Source of the DNA: an uncultured Lachnospiraceae bacterium
GTDB lineage: Bacteria; Bacillota; Clostridia; Lachnospirales; Lachnospiraceae
Length of the DNA: 64,000 nt
NCBI GenBank assembly: GCA_910588125.1
Contig: CAJUPI010000005.1
Span: forward strand, 51,747 to 115,746
Direction of reading: 5' to 3'
Both the position numbers and the translations under genes were made by a program. The notes below the pieces were generated by a model, which ran no database searches, was not told the origin of the DNA, and saw only the letters and a program-made list of their open reading frames with translations. Every line of letters begins with the position of its first letter. Position 1 is the first letter of the stretch. Shown here in pieces: positions 17,204-24,961 of this stretch.

Positions 17204-17428
17204 CTACCGCAATATCTTAAATCCGGCCTCCGGTTCAATCTTCTTTGCAATCTTTTGTGCTTCCTCCACTACGGCATCCTCCCTGCCGTCTTCCGCTTCA
17301 ATCGTCAACCGCTGCGTCATAAAACTCAAAACAGCTTCCTTAACCCCCGGCAGCTTTTTCACGCCTTCCTCAATCTTGGCCGCACAATTGGCACAACATA
17401 ATCCTTCCAGTTTGATGATCTTTCTCAT
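17204..17428 (-). CDS. Heavy-metal-associated (HMA) domain metallochaperone
   Basis: Free-standing ferredoxin-like HMA domain, 74 aa, with the metal-binding loop GLCCANCA (C12-x-x-C15, plus C11). It likely delivers metal to, or stands in for the missing N-terminal domain of, the ATPase 58 bases downstream. The extra Cys before CxxC resembles Zn/Cd-type ATPase domains more than copper chaperones, although this is only suggestive. The start at 17428 is preceded by AGGAGGAG. It is the middle gene of the arsR-type / HMA / ATPase operon. Confidence 0.88.
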   Translation of the reverse strand: MRKIIKLEGLCCANCAAKIEEGVKKLPGVKEAVLSFMTQRLTIEAEDGREDAVVEEAQKIAKKIEPEAGFKILR

Positions 17429-17471
17429 TACAATCTTCTCCTCCTGTTTTTGAAATCATCCTGCAAAATCC

Positions 17472-17858
17472 TTATTCGCTGATATGCTCCATCCCCTGAG
17501 CCAAAATTGTCTCAATATGAGAATCCGCCAGCTTATAAAAAACTGTCTTGCCCTCTCTGCGGAATGTCACCAGACGCATTTGCTTCAGCACGCGTAGCTG
17601 ATGAGAAATTGCTGACTGCCCCATCTGCAGCAGGGTGGCAATATCGCATACGCACATTTCCGCTTGGCTCAGCACATACAAAATCTTAATTCGGGTGGAA
17701 TCGCCAAACACTTTAAAAAATTCTGATAAGTCCAAAAGCTGCTGCTCGTCCGGCATCACCTTTTCCACTTTATCTACAATCTCCTCGTGAATATGCATGA
17801 ATTCGCAAACCCCAGCCTCCACCTCTTGCTGAATCTTCGCTCTCTCCTCTGCTGTCAT
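17472..17858 (-). CDS. ArsR/SmtB family metal-sensing repressor (CadC-like)
   Basis: Winged-helix metalloregulator, 128 aa, that would release DNA on binding toxic metal. The metal site motif CVC (Cys69, Cys71) lies in the EMCVCDIATLL recognition region, with Cys18 in an extended N-terminal arm as in CadC-type proteins. The DNA-reading helix is MGQSAISHQLRVLKQ. The frame is open to 17915, but the ATG at 17858 has AAGGAGG 6 bases upstream; the earlier ATG lies in the operator. It heads the operon with the HMA protein and the ATPase and likely represses all three. Confidence 0.9.
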   Translation of the reverse strand: MTAEERAKIQQEVEAGVCEFMHIHEEIVDKVEKVMPDEQQLLDLSEFFKVFGDSTRIKILYVLSQAEMCVCDIATLLQMGQSAISHQLRVLKQMRLVTFRREGKTVFYKLADSHIETILAQGMEHISE

Positions 17859-17910
17859 GGCTTCCCTCCTTGCTGATAATGCCTCCGATGGTTTAATGCT
17901 TATGCATTTA

Positions 17911-17965
17911 TTCATATGAATAATTGTTCATATGAATATAATACTACTTTTTCTTCATTTGTCAA
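17911..17965 (-). promoter_or_regulatory. Promoter and ArsR-type operator of the metal-export operon
   Basis: On the minus strand: TTGACA (complement of 17960-17965), 16-base spacer and TATTAT (complement of 17938-17943). Directly downstream is an inverted repeat in which ATATGAA and TTCATAT are separated by about 6 bases (17911-17940), with a further ATGAAT flank. This is the usual shape of an ArsR/CadC operator overlapping the start of transcription, so repression by steric block is expected. Confidence 0.75.
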
Positions 17966-17991
17966 TCTCTTTTTTGTTTTTTAAGAAAAGT

Positions 17992-18870
17992 TCATCGCCT
18001 CTTTGGGCGGCAGGAGCACCCGATCCCCAGACCTCCGTAACCAATATGGCAGGACACTCCCATAGACAACGCATCACACATAACTGCCAGCTCAGGAAAA
18101 GCTTCCTGAATCTCCCTCAACCACTCCTTTGTCTCTTCAACAGGAGCACTAGAAGCCGCCAAAAGATAAATCTCGCCTTTGTCATACCACTCCCGGAAGC
18201 GAGTCGTCAGATCCTGCTTCATTGCTTCCAGCATGGTTTTTTTCGTCTTTGCAAATCCCCGGCACTTCTTATACACGTCCAATGTCCCCACATCAAACTG
18301 CAGCACCGGCTTGATATTCAGAACCGTCCCCAAAGCAGCGGCAGCCGGCGTAATTCTTCCACCCCGTTTCAAATTTTCCAGCGTTTGAACTCCGATATAA
18401 ATCACCATCTTGTCTCTAGACTGTTCCAGAATCTCACGAATATCTTCTGCACAATAGCCTTCCTCAACCAGCTCAAGTGCATCCAATACCATACGATGTA
18501 AAAGCGTCGACACCCGTCCGCTGTCCACTACCAGAACTCTTCCTGCATAAGGCTCTTCCTGTGCCATAATCATCGCCGTGTCATAAGACCCGCTAAGTCC
18601 GCTGCTGATAGGTATATATAAAACCTTTTCATATTCCTCCAGCGCCCGATCCCACAATGCCATAACCTCTGTCGGCGCCGGCTGAGAGGTAGAGACGATT
18701 GCTCCGGAATGCAGCCTCTCAAGGAATTCCTGCCGCGTCAGCGATACCCCTTCATAATAGCTTTCCCCCTCGATAGTAAACGGCATTGGAAGCACCAGTA
18801 TTCCCAACCGTTTTGCTTCTTCCTGTGTGATACTGCTATGGCTGTCTGTAATAATCCCTATTGCTTTCAT
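17992..18870 (-). CDS. DegV family protein (fatty-acid binding, FakB-like)
   Basis: DegV-fold protein, 292 aa, which binds a fatty acid. In Firmicutes, members deliver it to the fatty-acid kinase FakA. Visible are the N-terminal GIITDSHSSIT, the loop TSQPAPTE (~61-68), PISSGLSGSYDTA (~91-103) and the C-terminal conserved region that usually ends in HIGYGGLGIG. The ATG at 18870 has GAGGAT upstream. It is read divergently from the lipoprotein gene at 18978. No fakA gene is seen nearby, so the exact role stays open. Confidence 0.9.
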   Translation of the reverse strand: MKAIGIITDSHSSITQEEAKRLGILVLPMPFTIEGESYYEGVSLTRQEFLERLHSGAIVSTSQPAPTEVMALWDRALEEYEKVLYIPISSGLSGSYDTAMIMAQEEPYAGRVLVVDSGRVSTLLHRMVLDALELVEEGYCAEDIREILEQSRDKMVIYIGVQTLENLKRGGRITPAAAALGTVLNIKPVLQFDVGTLDVYKKCRGFAKTKKTMLEAMKQDLTTRFREWYDKGEIYLLAASSAPVEETKEWLREIQEAFPELAVMCDALSMGVSCHIGYGGLGIGCSCRPKRR

Positions 18871-18977
18871 TTTTTCACATCCTCAGGCTCTTTTTCAATA
18901 ATTTTTAAATTTTTAAGGAACTCTTAATTTTTTTCTGCCTCATCGTTGATATAATAGCCGAAAGGAGGCATATACTC

Positions 18978-19580
18978 ATGCAATCGCAAGCTCTATGGAT
19001 CACCATTGCTGCTCTGTTTCTTACTGGCTGCAGTGAGATCGCCACGATAGCTCCATCCTCGGCTTCCGGCGCCTCTGACAAACTGCTCATGGAATCCGCC
19101 GGTGATGATCTTGTTGAATTTAATGGCATTGCCAAAATGAAAAGTGAACTTTCCGAAGATACGCTGAAATGGTTGGAATGGTATCAGACTCTTCCAGAGT
19201 CTTCCCGTGACGCACTTTCCTTTGTTCCCAGTGAATTTGTGACTTCCGGTGCCGTTGCTTTGGAGACAGAGTCCGGCCAGGCTCCGCCTTATCTGGCTTC
19301 GTTGACTGACGCCGAGCTCTTAGAAACCGAAGAACTGGCCCGCTATTATTTCACAGAAGCCTCTGCCGGCTTCGATGGCGTAGAAGACATATATCCGGCT
19401 GATGACCACTACTTTCTCTACCAGAATACTGGTATCGAGGCAGAATACGATCCGGGAAACATCATTATTTTTATGGTTCTTACCGGAAAGGACCAGACGG
19501 AAGGCAATCCTGCACGCTCCATCAGCATTGCCCGCTATTCCAAATCGGATAACTGGAAAGTGATTAACAGCGGCCATTAA
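18978..19580 (+). CDS. Putative lipoprotein of unknown function
   Basis: 200-aa protein with an N-terminal signal and lipobox LTGC (Cys at residue 18), so probably membrane-anchored outside the cell. The rest is acidic and shows no domain that I recognise. The segment EYDPGNIIIFMVLTGKDQ followed by ARSISIARYSKSDNWKVINSGH looks like the end of a small alpha/beta domain. AAAGGAGG precedes the ATG, and a TATAAT box lies at 18950-18955. The stop codon lies within the loop of a strong terminator. It faces the kdpDE-like genes convergently; a link is not shown. Confidence 0.75.
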   Translation: MQSQALWITIAALFLTGCSEIATIAPSSASGASDKLLMESAGDDLVEFNGIAKMKSELSEDTLKWLEWYQTLPESSRDALSFVPSEFVTSGAVALETESGQAPPYLASLTDAELLETEELARYYFTEASAGFDGVEDIYPADDHYFLYQNTGIEAEYDPGNIIIFMVLTGKDQTEGNPARSISIARYSKSDNWKVINSGH

Positions 19581-19595
19581 AGCCGCTGTTTTTGT
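19566..19595 (+). terminator. Intrinsic terminator overlapping the lipoprotein gene's stop
   Basis: AACAGCGGC (19566-19574) and GCCGCTGTT (19582-19590) pair perfectly over 9 bp around a 7-base loop that holds the TAA stop codon, followed by TTTTGT. Confidence 0.85.
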
Positions 19596-19621
19596 CCCCT
19601 CCGCCTTTTCCAATCTCATTT

Positions 19622-20317
19622 TCACTCAAGCATCCGATATCCCACTCCGATCTCTGTAAAAATATAATGAGGCTCTGCGGGATTTGCCTCCAGCTTTCGG
19701 CGAATATTTGCCATATTCACCCGTAAAATCTGATTATCCATATCTGCATAAGGCCCCCAGATTTCCTTCAGAATATAATCATAAGTCAGAACCTTTCCCG
19801 CGTTGCGGGCCAGCAAAGAAACCAGCTTATATTCAATCTGCGTCAAATGAATCGCCGTTCCCTGCAAAGTCACTAACCGCCGTTCAAAATCAATCACCAG
19901 TTCATCCTTTGCGTATACCGGCTCCTGCTTCTGTCCCTGTCCGGCATGCAAACGATGACGCAATGCCGTGCGAATCCGCGCCAGCAGCTCTTCTGCTCCA
20001 AATGGCTTGGTGATATAGTCATCCGCCCCGCTATCAAGCGCCTCCACCTTCTCCCTCTCCTGGGTACGGGCGGAAATCACAATTACCGGAAGATTGGAAA
20101 ACTCCCGAATGCGCTGTAAAACCTCCATTCCATCCATATCTGGAAGGCCCAAATCCAAAAGAACGACTTCCGGATGGTGCGATGTACATAGAGAAAGCCC
20201 TGTCATCCCATTCATGGCACGCAGCACTTTATATTCATTCGATATTAAAATGGTTTCAATATAGCTCCCTATAATCTTTTCATCTTCGATGACCAAAATG
20301 GTCTGTCTATTTGTCAT
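19622..20317 (-). CDS. kdpE: OmpR-family response regulator, KdpE-like
   Basis: Two-component response regulator, 231 aa. The receiver domain (1-118) has acidic pocket EDE near residue 11, phospho-acceptor D55 (VVLLDLGLPD), the SAR switch and K in DDYITKPFG. The C-terminal winged-helix domain (~130-228) has LTQIEYKLVSLLARNAGKVLTYDYILKEIWG, which is strongly KdpE-like. The start ATG at 20317 overlaps the end of the sensor kinase gene by 11 bases, so the two are coupled. The kdpFABC potassium pump genes are not in the window, so its target may lie elsewhere. Confidence 0.85.
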   Translation of the reverse strand: MTNRQTILVIEDEKIIGSYIETILISNEYKVLRAMNGMTGLSLCTSHHPEVVLLDLGLPDMDGMEVLQRIREFSNLPVIVISARTQEREKVEALDSGADDYITKPFGAEELLARIRTALRHRLHAGQGQKQEPVYAKDELVIDFERRLVTLQGTAIHLTQIEYKLVSLLARNAGKVLTYDYILKEIWGPYADMDNQILRVNMANIRRKLEANPAEPHYIFTEIGVGYRMLE

Positions 20318-21401
20318 CACCGGTATCCTCTCTCAATGGTAATGTAAAGACAAATTCCGCGCCCTGCTCCCAGTTGTTCGCCCATATGGTACCTTCATGG
20401 GCATTGACGATAGTCTTACAGATACTCAGGCCAATTCCCATCCCCCGATGGGAATCCCCACTCTGGTTCTCCTCTGTACCGCCACCGTCAAAAATCGTTT
20501 CCAACCTTTCTGGGGCAATCCCTTTTCCATAATCCCGGATGTGAAAGACCGCTTCCTTGTCCTCCTTTATCACATACAGATCAATTTTTTCTGCTCCAGA
20601 ATGATATACCCCATTCTCCAGCAGATTGATTATCACCTGTTCAATCAGCATCGCATCCATCGGGACCATCAGGAATTCTTCTGGCACCTGCACTTGTACT
20701 CTGGCCTGTGGCAGTCGTTTCCGCAAACGCTGTACTGCCTCCGAAACCACCTCCTCCAATGGTTCCAGGCTAGTATTGACCCGGGTTCCTCCTACCTGAA
20801 TTCTCGTAACTGACAATAAATTCTCCACCATGTTAAGAAGCCAGTTAGCATCTTCGCTGATCCCTTTTACCATATACGATTTTTCTTCTTCTGTCAACCG
20901 TCCACTGTCTGCCAAATAAGCATCTGCCATCCCAATAATTCCCGTCAGCGGGGTCCGCAAATCATGAGATACCGCACGCAGCAGATTTGCACGCATCGTC
21001 TCCTTTTCCGCCTCCATCAAAAGCTTCTCTTGCTCATTTAATATCTGATTTTGCTTTTTTGACTGCGTAGTCAGCATACTAGTCAACCCCGATATCAATG
21101 CCATGGCAACAAAAGTTATCGGATAACCATCGATACTGAAATTCAAACGCATAAAAGGATAAGTAAATACATAGTTGACACAGATAACTCCCAGAAACGA
21201 AGCCACCACCCCTGGCACATATCCGTTTGTATACCTGGCTACCAACATAACTGCTAAAATATAAATGATTGCCACACTGGTGGAATTAAGGCTGTAATGA
21301 AAAAATGCAACTGCCAACATAGTGGCAATCACAAAAATACCAACTGTGATCACTATGTTCATCAACAGAGCTTTCCTGCTCATAGACTCATTTTTTGGCA
21401 T
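20307..21401 (-). CDS. KdpD-like sensor histidine kinase lacking the N-terminal KdpD/Usp region
   Basis: Membrane histidine kinase, 364 aa. It starts with four hydrophobic segments forming the DUF4118 module (~15-110), then a short coiled coil, HisKA with H146 in AVSHDLRTPLTG, and a HATPase_c domain with NLLENGVYHS, DYGKGIAPE and GMGIGLSICKTIV. Full KdpD is about 900 aa and has cytoplasmic KdpD and Usp domains before this region; they are absent here. The start at 21401 follows CAGGAAA. The partner is the overlapping kdpE-like gene. It may sense turgor, K+ or c-di-AMP status through another input. Confidence 0.85.
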   Translation of the reverse strand: MPKNESMSRKALLMNIVITVGIFVIATMLAVAFFHYSLNSTSVAIIYILAVMLVARYTNGYVPGVVASFLGVICVNYVFTYPFMRLNFSIDGYPITFVAMALISGLTSMLTTQSKKQNQILNEQEKLLMEAEKETMRANLLRAVSHDLRTPLTGIIGMADAYLADSGRLTEEEKSYMVKGISEDANWLLNMVENLLSVTRIQVGGTRVNTSLEPLEEVVSEAVQRLRKRLPQARVQVQVPEEFLMVPMDAMLIEQVIINLLENGVYHSGAEKIDLYVIKEDKEAVFHIRDYGKGIAPERLETIFDGGGTEENQSGDSHRGMGIGLSICKTIVNAHEGTIWANNWEQGAEFVFTLPLREDTGDDK

Positions 21402-21430
21402 TTTCCTGTTTCCTTTCCAGACAAGCGCGA

Positions 21431-21468
21431 AACAAAAACAGGGCGGAAGCACAAACGGCCCCGCCCTG
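21431..21468 (-). terminator. Terminator downstream of tpiA
   Basis: In the leftward sense CAGGGCGG and CCGCCCTG (complements of 21461-21468 and 21439-21446) form an 8-bp GC stem with a 14-base loop, followed by TTTTTGTT. It separates the glycolytic operon from the kdpDE-like pair. Confidence 0.85.
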
Positions 21469-21479
21469 AAGCTTAACTT

Positions 21480-22232
21480 TTATTTGTTGTAGTTGACGAT
21501 TTTCCCAAAATCTGGTTTTAAGGATGCGCCTCCTACCAGGCCGCCATCGATATCTGGCTGAGCAAACAATTCCGGAGCACTGGCGCCGGACACGGAACCG
21601 CCGTACTGGATACGAATCTCTGCAGCAGTTGCTTCATCATAGATCTCTCCGATGCAGACGCGGATCGCTGCACAAACCTCCTGTGCCTGCTCAGTCGTGG
21701 CCACCTTACCTGTGCCAATCGCCCAAATCGGCTCATATGCAATGACAGCCTTCTTCGCCTGTTCTGCTGTCACATTCAAAAATGCAATCTTAATCTGCTG
21801 GCGGATCCAGTCGATCGTGATCCCCTGTTCTCTCTGTGTCAGAGATTCACCACAACAGATAATCGGAGTGATATCATGCTCAAATGCCTTTAGAACTTTC
21901 TTGTTTACTGTCTCGTCTGTCTCAGCAAAATATTCTCTTCTCTCGGAATGGCCGATAATGACATATTTCACACCGGCATCCACCAGCATTGCCGGAGAAA
22001 TCTCGCCCGTATAGGCCCCTTTCTCCTCATAGTACATATTCTCGGCTCCGATGTTGATATTCGTCCCTTCCGCCGCTTTCATCGCAGGGATGATATCAAT
22101 CGCCGGTACACAAAATACCACATCTACCTCATCATTGGCAACCAAAGGCTTTAACTCATTCACAAGAGCGACTGCCTCGGTAGGCGTCATGTTCATCTTC
22201 CAGTTGCCTGCAACAATTTTCTTTCTGGACAT
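21480..22232 (-). CDS. tpiA: Triosephosphate isomerase
   Basis: Interconverts dihydroxyacetone phosphate and glyceraldehyde 3-phosphate; TIM barrel, 250 aa. Catalytic and signature segments are AGNWKMN (Lys12), VIGHSERREYF (catalytic His), VIAYEPIWAIGTG (catalytic Glu and the flexible loop) and GGASLKPDF. The frame extends to 22286, but the start at 22232 carries an AAGGGGGG site and matches known N-termini. It is the third gene of gap-pgk-tpiA, 43 bases after pgk. Confidence 0.97.
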   Translation of the reverse strand: MSRKKIVAGNWKMNMTPTEAVALVNELKPLVANDEVDVVFCVPAIDIIPAMKAAEGTNINIGAENMYYEEKGAYTGEISPAMLVDAGVKYVIIGHSERREYFAETDETVNKKVLKAFEHDITPIICCGESLTQREQGITIDWIRQQIKIAFLNVTAEQAKKAVIAYEPIWAIGTGKVATTEQAQEVCAAIRVCIGEIYDEATAAEIRIQYGGSVSGASAPELFAQPDIDGGLVGGASLKPDFGKIVNYNK

Positions 22233-22275
22233 TTCTTTGTCCCCCCTTGATATTTTTGTTTCGTCAGAAATTATT

Positions 22276-23499
22276 TTATTTGTCATCCGCCGCCGCTACG
22301 CCGGGAAGGACTTTGCCCTCTAAGAACTCCAGGGAAGCTCCGCCACCGGTAGAAATATGGCTTACTTTATCTGCAAAACCAAGCTGGTTCATCGCCGCCG
22401 CAGAATCGCCGCCGCCGATAATCGTCGTGGCCTCGGTCTCCGCCAACGCCTTGGCCACAGCAATGGTTCCCTTAGCCAGCGTCGGATTCTCAAATACTCC
22501 CATCGGTCCGTTCCAGACAACCGTCTTAGCTGTCTTTACTGCCTCTGCATACAGCTCAGCTGTCTTCGGTCCGATATCCAGGCCTTCCATATCTGCCGGA
22601 ATATCATCAGAAGAAACAACCTGCACCTCAACCGGTCCGTCAATCGGATTCGGGAATGCAGCAGCAATGGTCGTGTCAACCGGAAGCAGCAATTTCTTCC
22701 CCAGCTTCTCTGCCTTTTCCATCATCTCTTTACAGTAATCAATCTTGCTGTCATCCACCAGAGAATTGCCCACTCCCTTGCCCTGTGCCTTTAAGAAGGT
22801 AAATGCCATACCTCCACCGATAATTAAAGTATCACATTTCTCCAGCAGATTGGAAATCACATTCAGCTTGTCTGCCACCTTTGCTCCGCCCAGGATTGCC
22901 ACAAAAGGCCTCACCGGATTCTCCACCGCATTGCCCAAAAAGTCGATCTCTTTCTGCATCAGATAACCGACCGCATTGGCGCCGCCTTTTTCAGTAATAA
23001 ACTTTGTCACGCCTTCTACGGAAGCATGTGCCCGGTGAGAAGAACCAAAGGCATCACATACGTAATCATCTGCCAGCTCCGCCAGCTCCTTGCTGAATTC
23101 TTCACCGTTCTTGGTTTCTTCCTTGCCACGGAAACGGGTGTTCTGCAGCAGTACCACATCACCATCATTCATCGCTTCCACCGCCTTGGTGGCCGCTTCT
23201 CCGGTCACGTTATAATCAGCTACAAATACCACATCCTTACCCAGCTTCTTTGTAAGACGGGCAGCAACCGGCGCTAAGGACTCTCCCTCATTCGGGCCGT
23301 TTTTCACCTTGCCCAAATGTGAGCAAAGGATCACCTTTGCCCCCTCGCCAATCAACTTTTTGATGGTAGGAAGCGCCGCTACAATACGAGTCTCATCTGA
23401 AATCTCGCCATTCTTCAGCGGAACATTAAAATCACAACGGACTAATACTCTCTTGCCCTTTAAATCCTTTAAATCCTCTACGGTCTTTTTATTCAGCAT
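22276..23499 (-). CDS. pgk: Phosphoglycerate kinase
   Basis: Makes ATP from 1,3-bisphosphoglycerate; two-domain cytoplasmic kinase, 407 aa. Substrate and hinge motifs are VRCDFNVPL (~22-30), ILCSHLGKVK, RFRGKEETKN, FVAILGGAKVADKL, and the nucleotide site GGGDSAAAM near the C-terminus. ATG at 23499 is used because AAAGGGG is well spaced for it; the TTG three codons earlier is too close. Separated from gap by 282 structured bases and from tpiA by 43 bases. Confidence 0.97.
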   Translation of the reverse strand: MLNKKTVEDLKDLKGKRVLVRCDFNVPLKNGEISDETRIVAALPTIKKLIGEGAKVILCSHLGKVKNGPNEGESLAPVAARLTKKLGKDVVFVADYNVTGEAATKAVEAMNDGDVVLLQNTRFRGKEETKNGEEFSKELAELADDYVCDAFGSSHRAHASVEGVTKFITEKGGANAVGYLMQKEIDFLGNAVENPVRPFVAILGGAKVADKLNVISNLLEKCDTLIIGGGMAFTFLKAQGKGVGNSLVDDSKIDYCKEMMEKAEKLGKKLLLPVDTTIAAAFPNPIDGPVEVQVVSSDDIPADMEGLDIGPKTAELYAEAVKTAKTVVWNGPMGVFENPTLAKGTIAVAKALAETEATTIIGGGDSAAAMNQLGFADKVSHISTGGGASLEFLEGKVLPGVAAADDK

Positions 23500-23781
23500 A
23501 TCTGTCAATGCCCCTTTCTTAATTACTGTGAAAGTATCGAATTCTTACGGTAGGACTGCGCACTTGCTGCGCTGTCGGTACAGCGCCGGAATGCCGTTTT
23601 TGCATTCCGTGTGCATCCCCCGAAGGGTTCATAGTAAACCCCTTTCATTCATAGTGGTGCCGGGAAAACGGCATGAGGGGGAGTACTATGAAAGCTCATC
23701 GTCGGAGCGATGAGCTGTGCGAAAGCGGGGCCCGGTCCCTGTCAAGACCGGACCCCGCTTGAACTTTTCTCTGCTCTCTGA
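23500..23781 (-). other. Structured 282-base gap-pgk intergenic region
   Basis: A run of stable hairpins with no gene. GGAATGC...GCATTCC lies near 23580-23610. A long imperfect pair TTCATAGTA...TACTATGAA (23627-23635 with about 23682-23690) encloses CCCC/GGGG and TCAT/ATGA matches. GCTCATCG...CGATGAGC lies at about 23692-23713. A GC-rich 14-bp stem lies at 23723-23760 right after the gap stop codon. It may process, stabilise or partly terminate the operon RNA so that gap is made in excess of pgk and tpiA. That role is inferred. Confidence 0.55.
23723..23760 (-). terminator. GC-rich hairpin after gap
   Basis: AAGCGGGG at one end pairs with CCCCGCTT at the other, with GGTCC/GGACC continuing inward and a loop of about 7 bases. 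On the gap sense strand it starts about 20 bases after the stop codon and is followed by only a short T-run (TTTCGC). It is therefore more likely a stabilising or partial terminator than a full stop. Confidence 0.6.
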
Positions 23782-24810
23782 TTACAGTTCAGCGAAGTAC
23801 TTAATGGTTCTTACCATCTGGCTGGTATAGGAATTCTCATTGTCGTACCATGAAACTACCTGAACCTCATACAGATCGTCTGCGATCTTGGCAACCATGG
23901 TCTGGGTAGCATCAAACAGGGAACCATACTTCATACCGATAACATCAGAAGAAACAATCGGATCCTCGTTGTAGCCATAGGACTCGGAAGCAGCAGCCTT
24001 CATAGCAGCATTAATGCCTTCCTTGGTCACATCAGCGCCCTTAACAACCGCCGTCAAAATGGTGGTGGAACCGGTCGGAACCGGAACACGCTGTGCAGAA
24101 CCGATCAGCTTGCCGTTCAGCTCCGGAATAACCAGGCCGATCGCCTTGGCTGCACCGGTGGAATTGGGAACGATGTTTGCTGCTCCGGCTCTTGCTCTTC
24201 TTAAGTCGCCCTTTCTGTGGGGGCCGTCCAGAATCATCTGATCCCCGGTGTAAGCATGGATGGTGCTCATAATACCAGACTGGATCGGTGCATAATCGTT
24301 CAGGGCCTTTGCCATAGGAGCCAGGCAGTTGGTGGTGCAGGAAGCTGCAGAAATGATGGTGTCGTCCTTTGTCAGGGTGCCTTCATTTACGCTGAATACG
24401 ATGGTCGGCAGATCATTGCCTGCCGGTGCAGAGATAACAACCTTCTTAGCGCCAGCATCAATATGAGCCTGGGATTTCGCCTTGGAGGTGTAGAAGCCAG
24501 TACACTCCAGAACTACGTCAACACCAATCTCGCCCCAGGGAAGATTGGCAGCATCTTTCTCTGCGTAAATCCGGATGGTCTTTCCATCTACGGTAATGGA
24601 GTCCTCACCAGCCTCAACAGTATGCTTGCCCTCACCGATATGGCCAGCATATCCGCCCTGAGCAGTATCATATTTCAACAGATGAGCCAGCATCTTCGGA
24701 TCTGTCAAATCGTTGATCGCTACAACCTCATACCCCTCAGCTCCGAACATCTGTCTGAATGCCAGACGGCCGATACGTCCAAAACCATTGATTGCTACTT
24801 TTACTGCCAT
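23782..24810 (-). CDS. gap: Glyceraldehyde-3-phosphate dehydrogenase, type I
   Basis: NAD-dependent oxidation of glyceraldehyde 3-phosphate; tetrameric, 342 aa. N-terminal Rossmann motif INGFGRIGR, catalytic Cys158 in SAASCTTNCLAP, and the catalytic-domain segments TGAAKAIGLVIPELNGKL and WYDNENSYTSQMVRT are seen. The ATG at 24810 follows AGGAGG. First gene of the gap-pgk-tpiA operon. A Rex-like operator lies upstream at 24846-24863, which would link its expression to the NADH/NAD ratio (inference). Confidence 0.97.
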   Translation of the reverse strand: MAVKVAINGFGRIGRLAFRQMFGAEGYEVVAINDLTDPKMLAHLLKYDTAQGGYAGHIGEGKHTVEAGEDSITVDGKTIRIYAEKDAANLPWGEIGVDVVLECTGFYTSKAKSQAHIDAGAKKVVISAPAGNDLPTIVFSVNEGTLTKDDTIISAASCTTNCLAPMAKALNDYAPIQSGIMSTIHAYTGDQMILDGPHRKGDLRRARAGAANIVPNSTGAAKAIGLVIPELNGKLIGSAQRVPVPTGSTTILTAVVKGADVTKEGINAAMKAAASESYGYNEDPIVSSDVIGMKYGSLFDATQTMVAKIADDLYEVQVVSWYDNENSYTSQMVRTIKYFAEL

Positions 24811-24845
24811 AATCAATTCCTCCTAGATTGTTAAAAAATTATTGA

Positions 24846-24863
24846 TTGTTAAAATATAATCAA
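24846..24863. promoter_or_regulatory. Rex-like operator upstream of gap
   Basis: TTGTTAA-AATA-TAATCAA matches the published Rex consensus TTGTTAA-N4-TTAACAA at 12 of 14 defined positions. It overlaps a -10-like TATATT on the gap strand and lies 36 bases before the gap start codon. A second half-site (TTGTTAA at 24828-24834) is adjacent. No rex gene is present in the window. Confidence 0.55.
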
Positions 24864-24961
24864 CCCTGATTCCTATTTTACCCAATTATGGACAAAATAG
24901 CAAGAGGTTTTTTGCCATTTCACCTGTATTTATGAATCTTTTTGTTACTGTTTTTTCTCAT

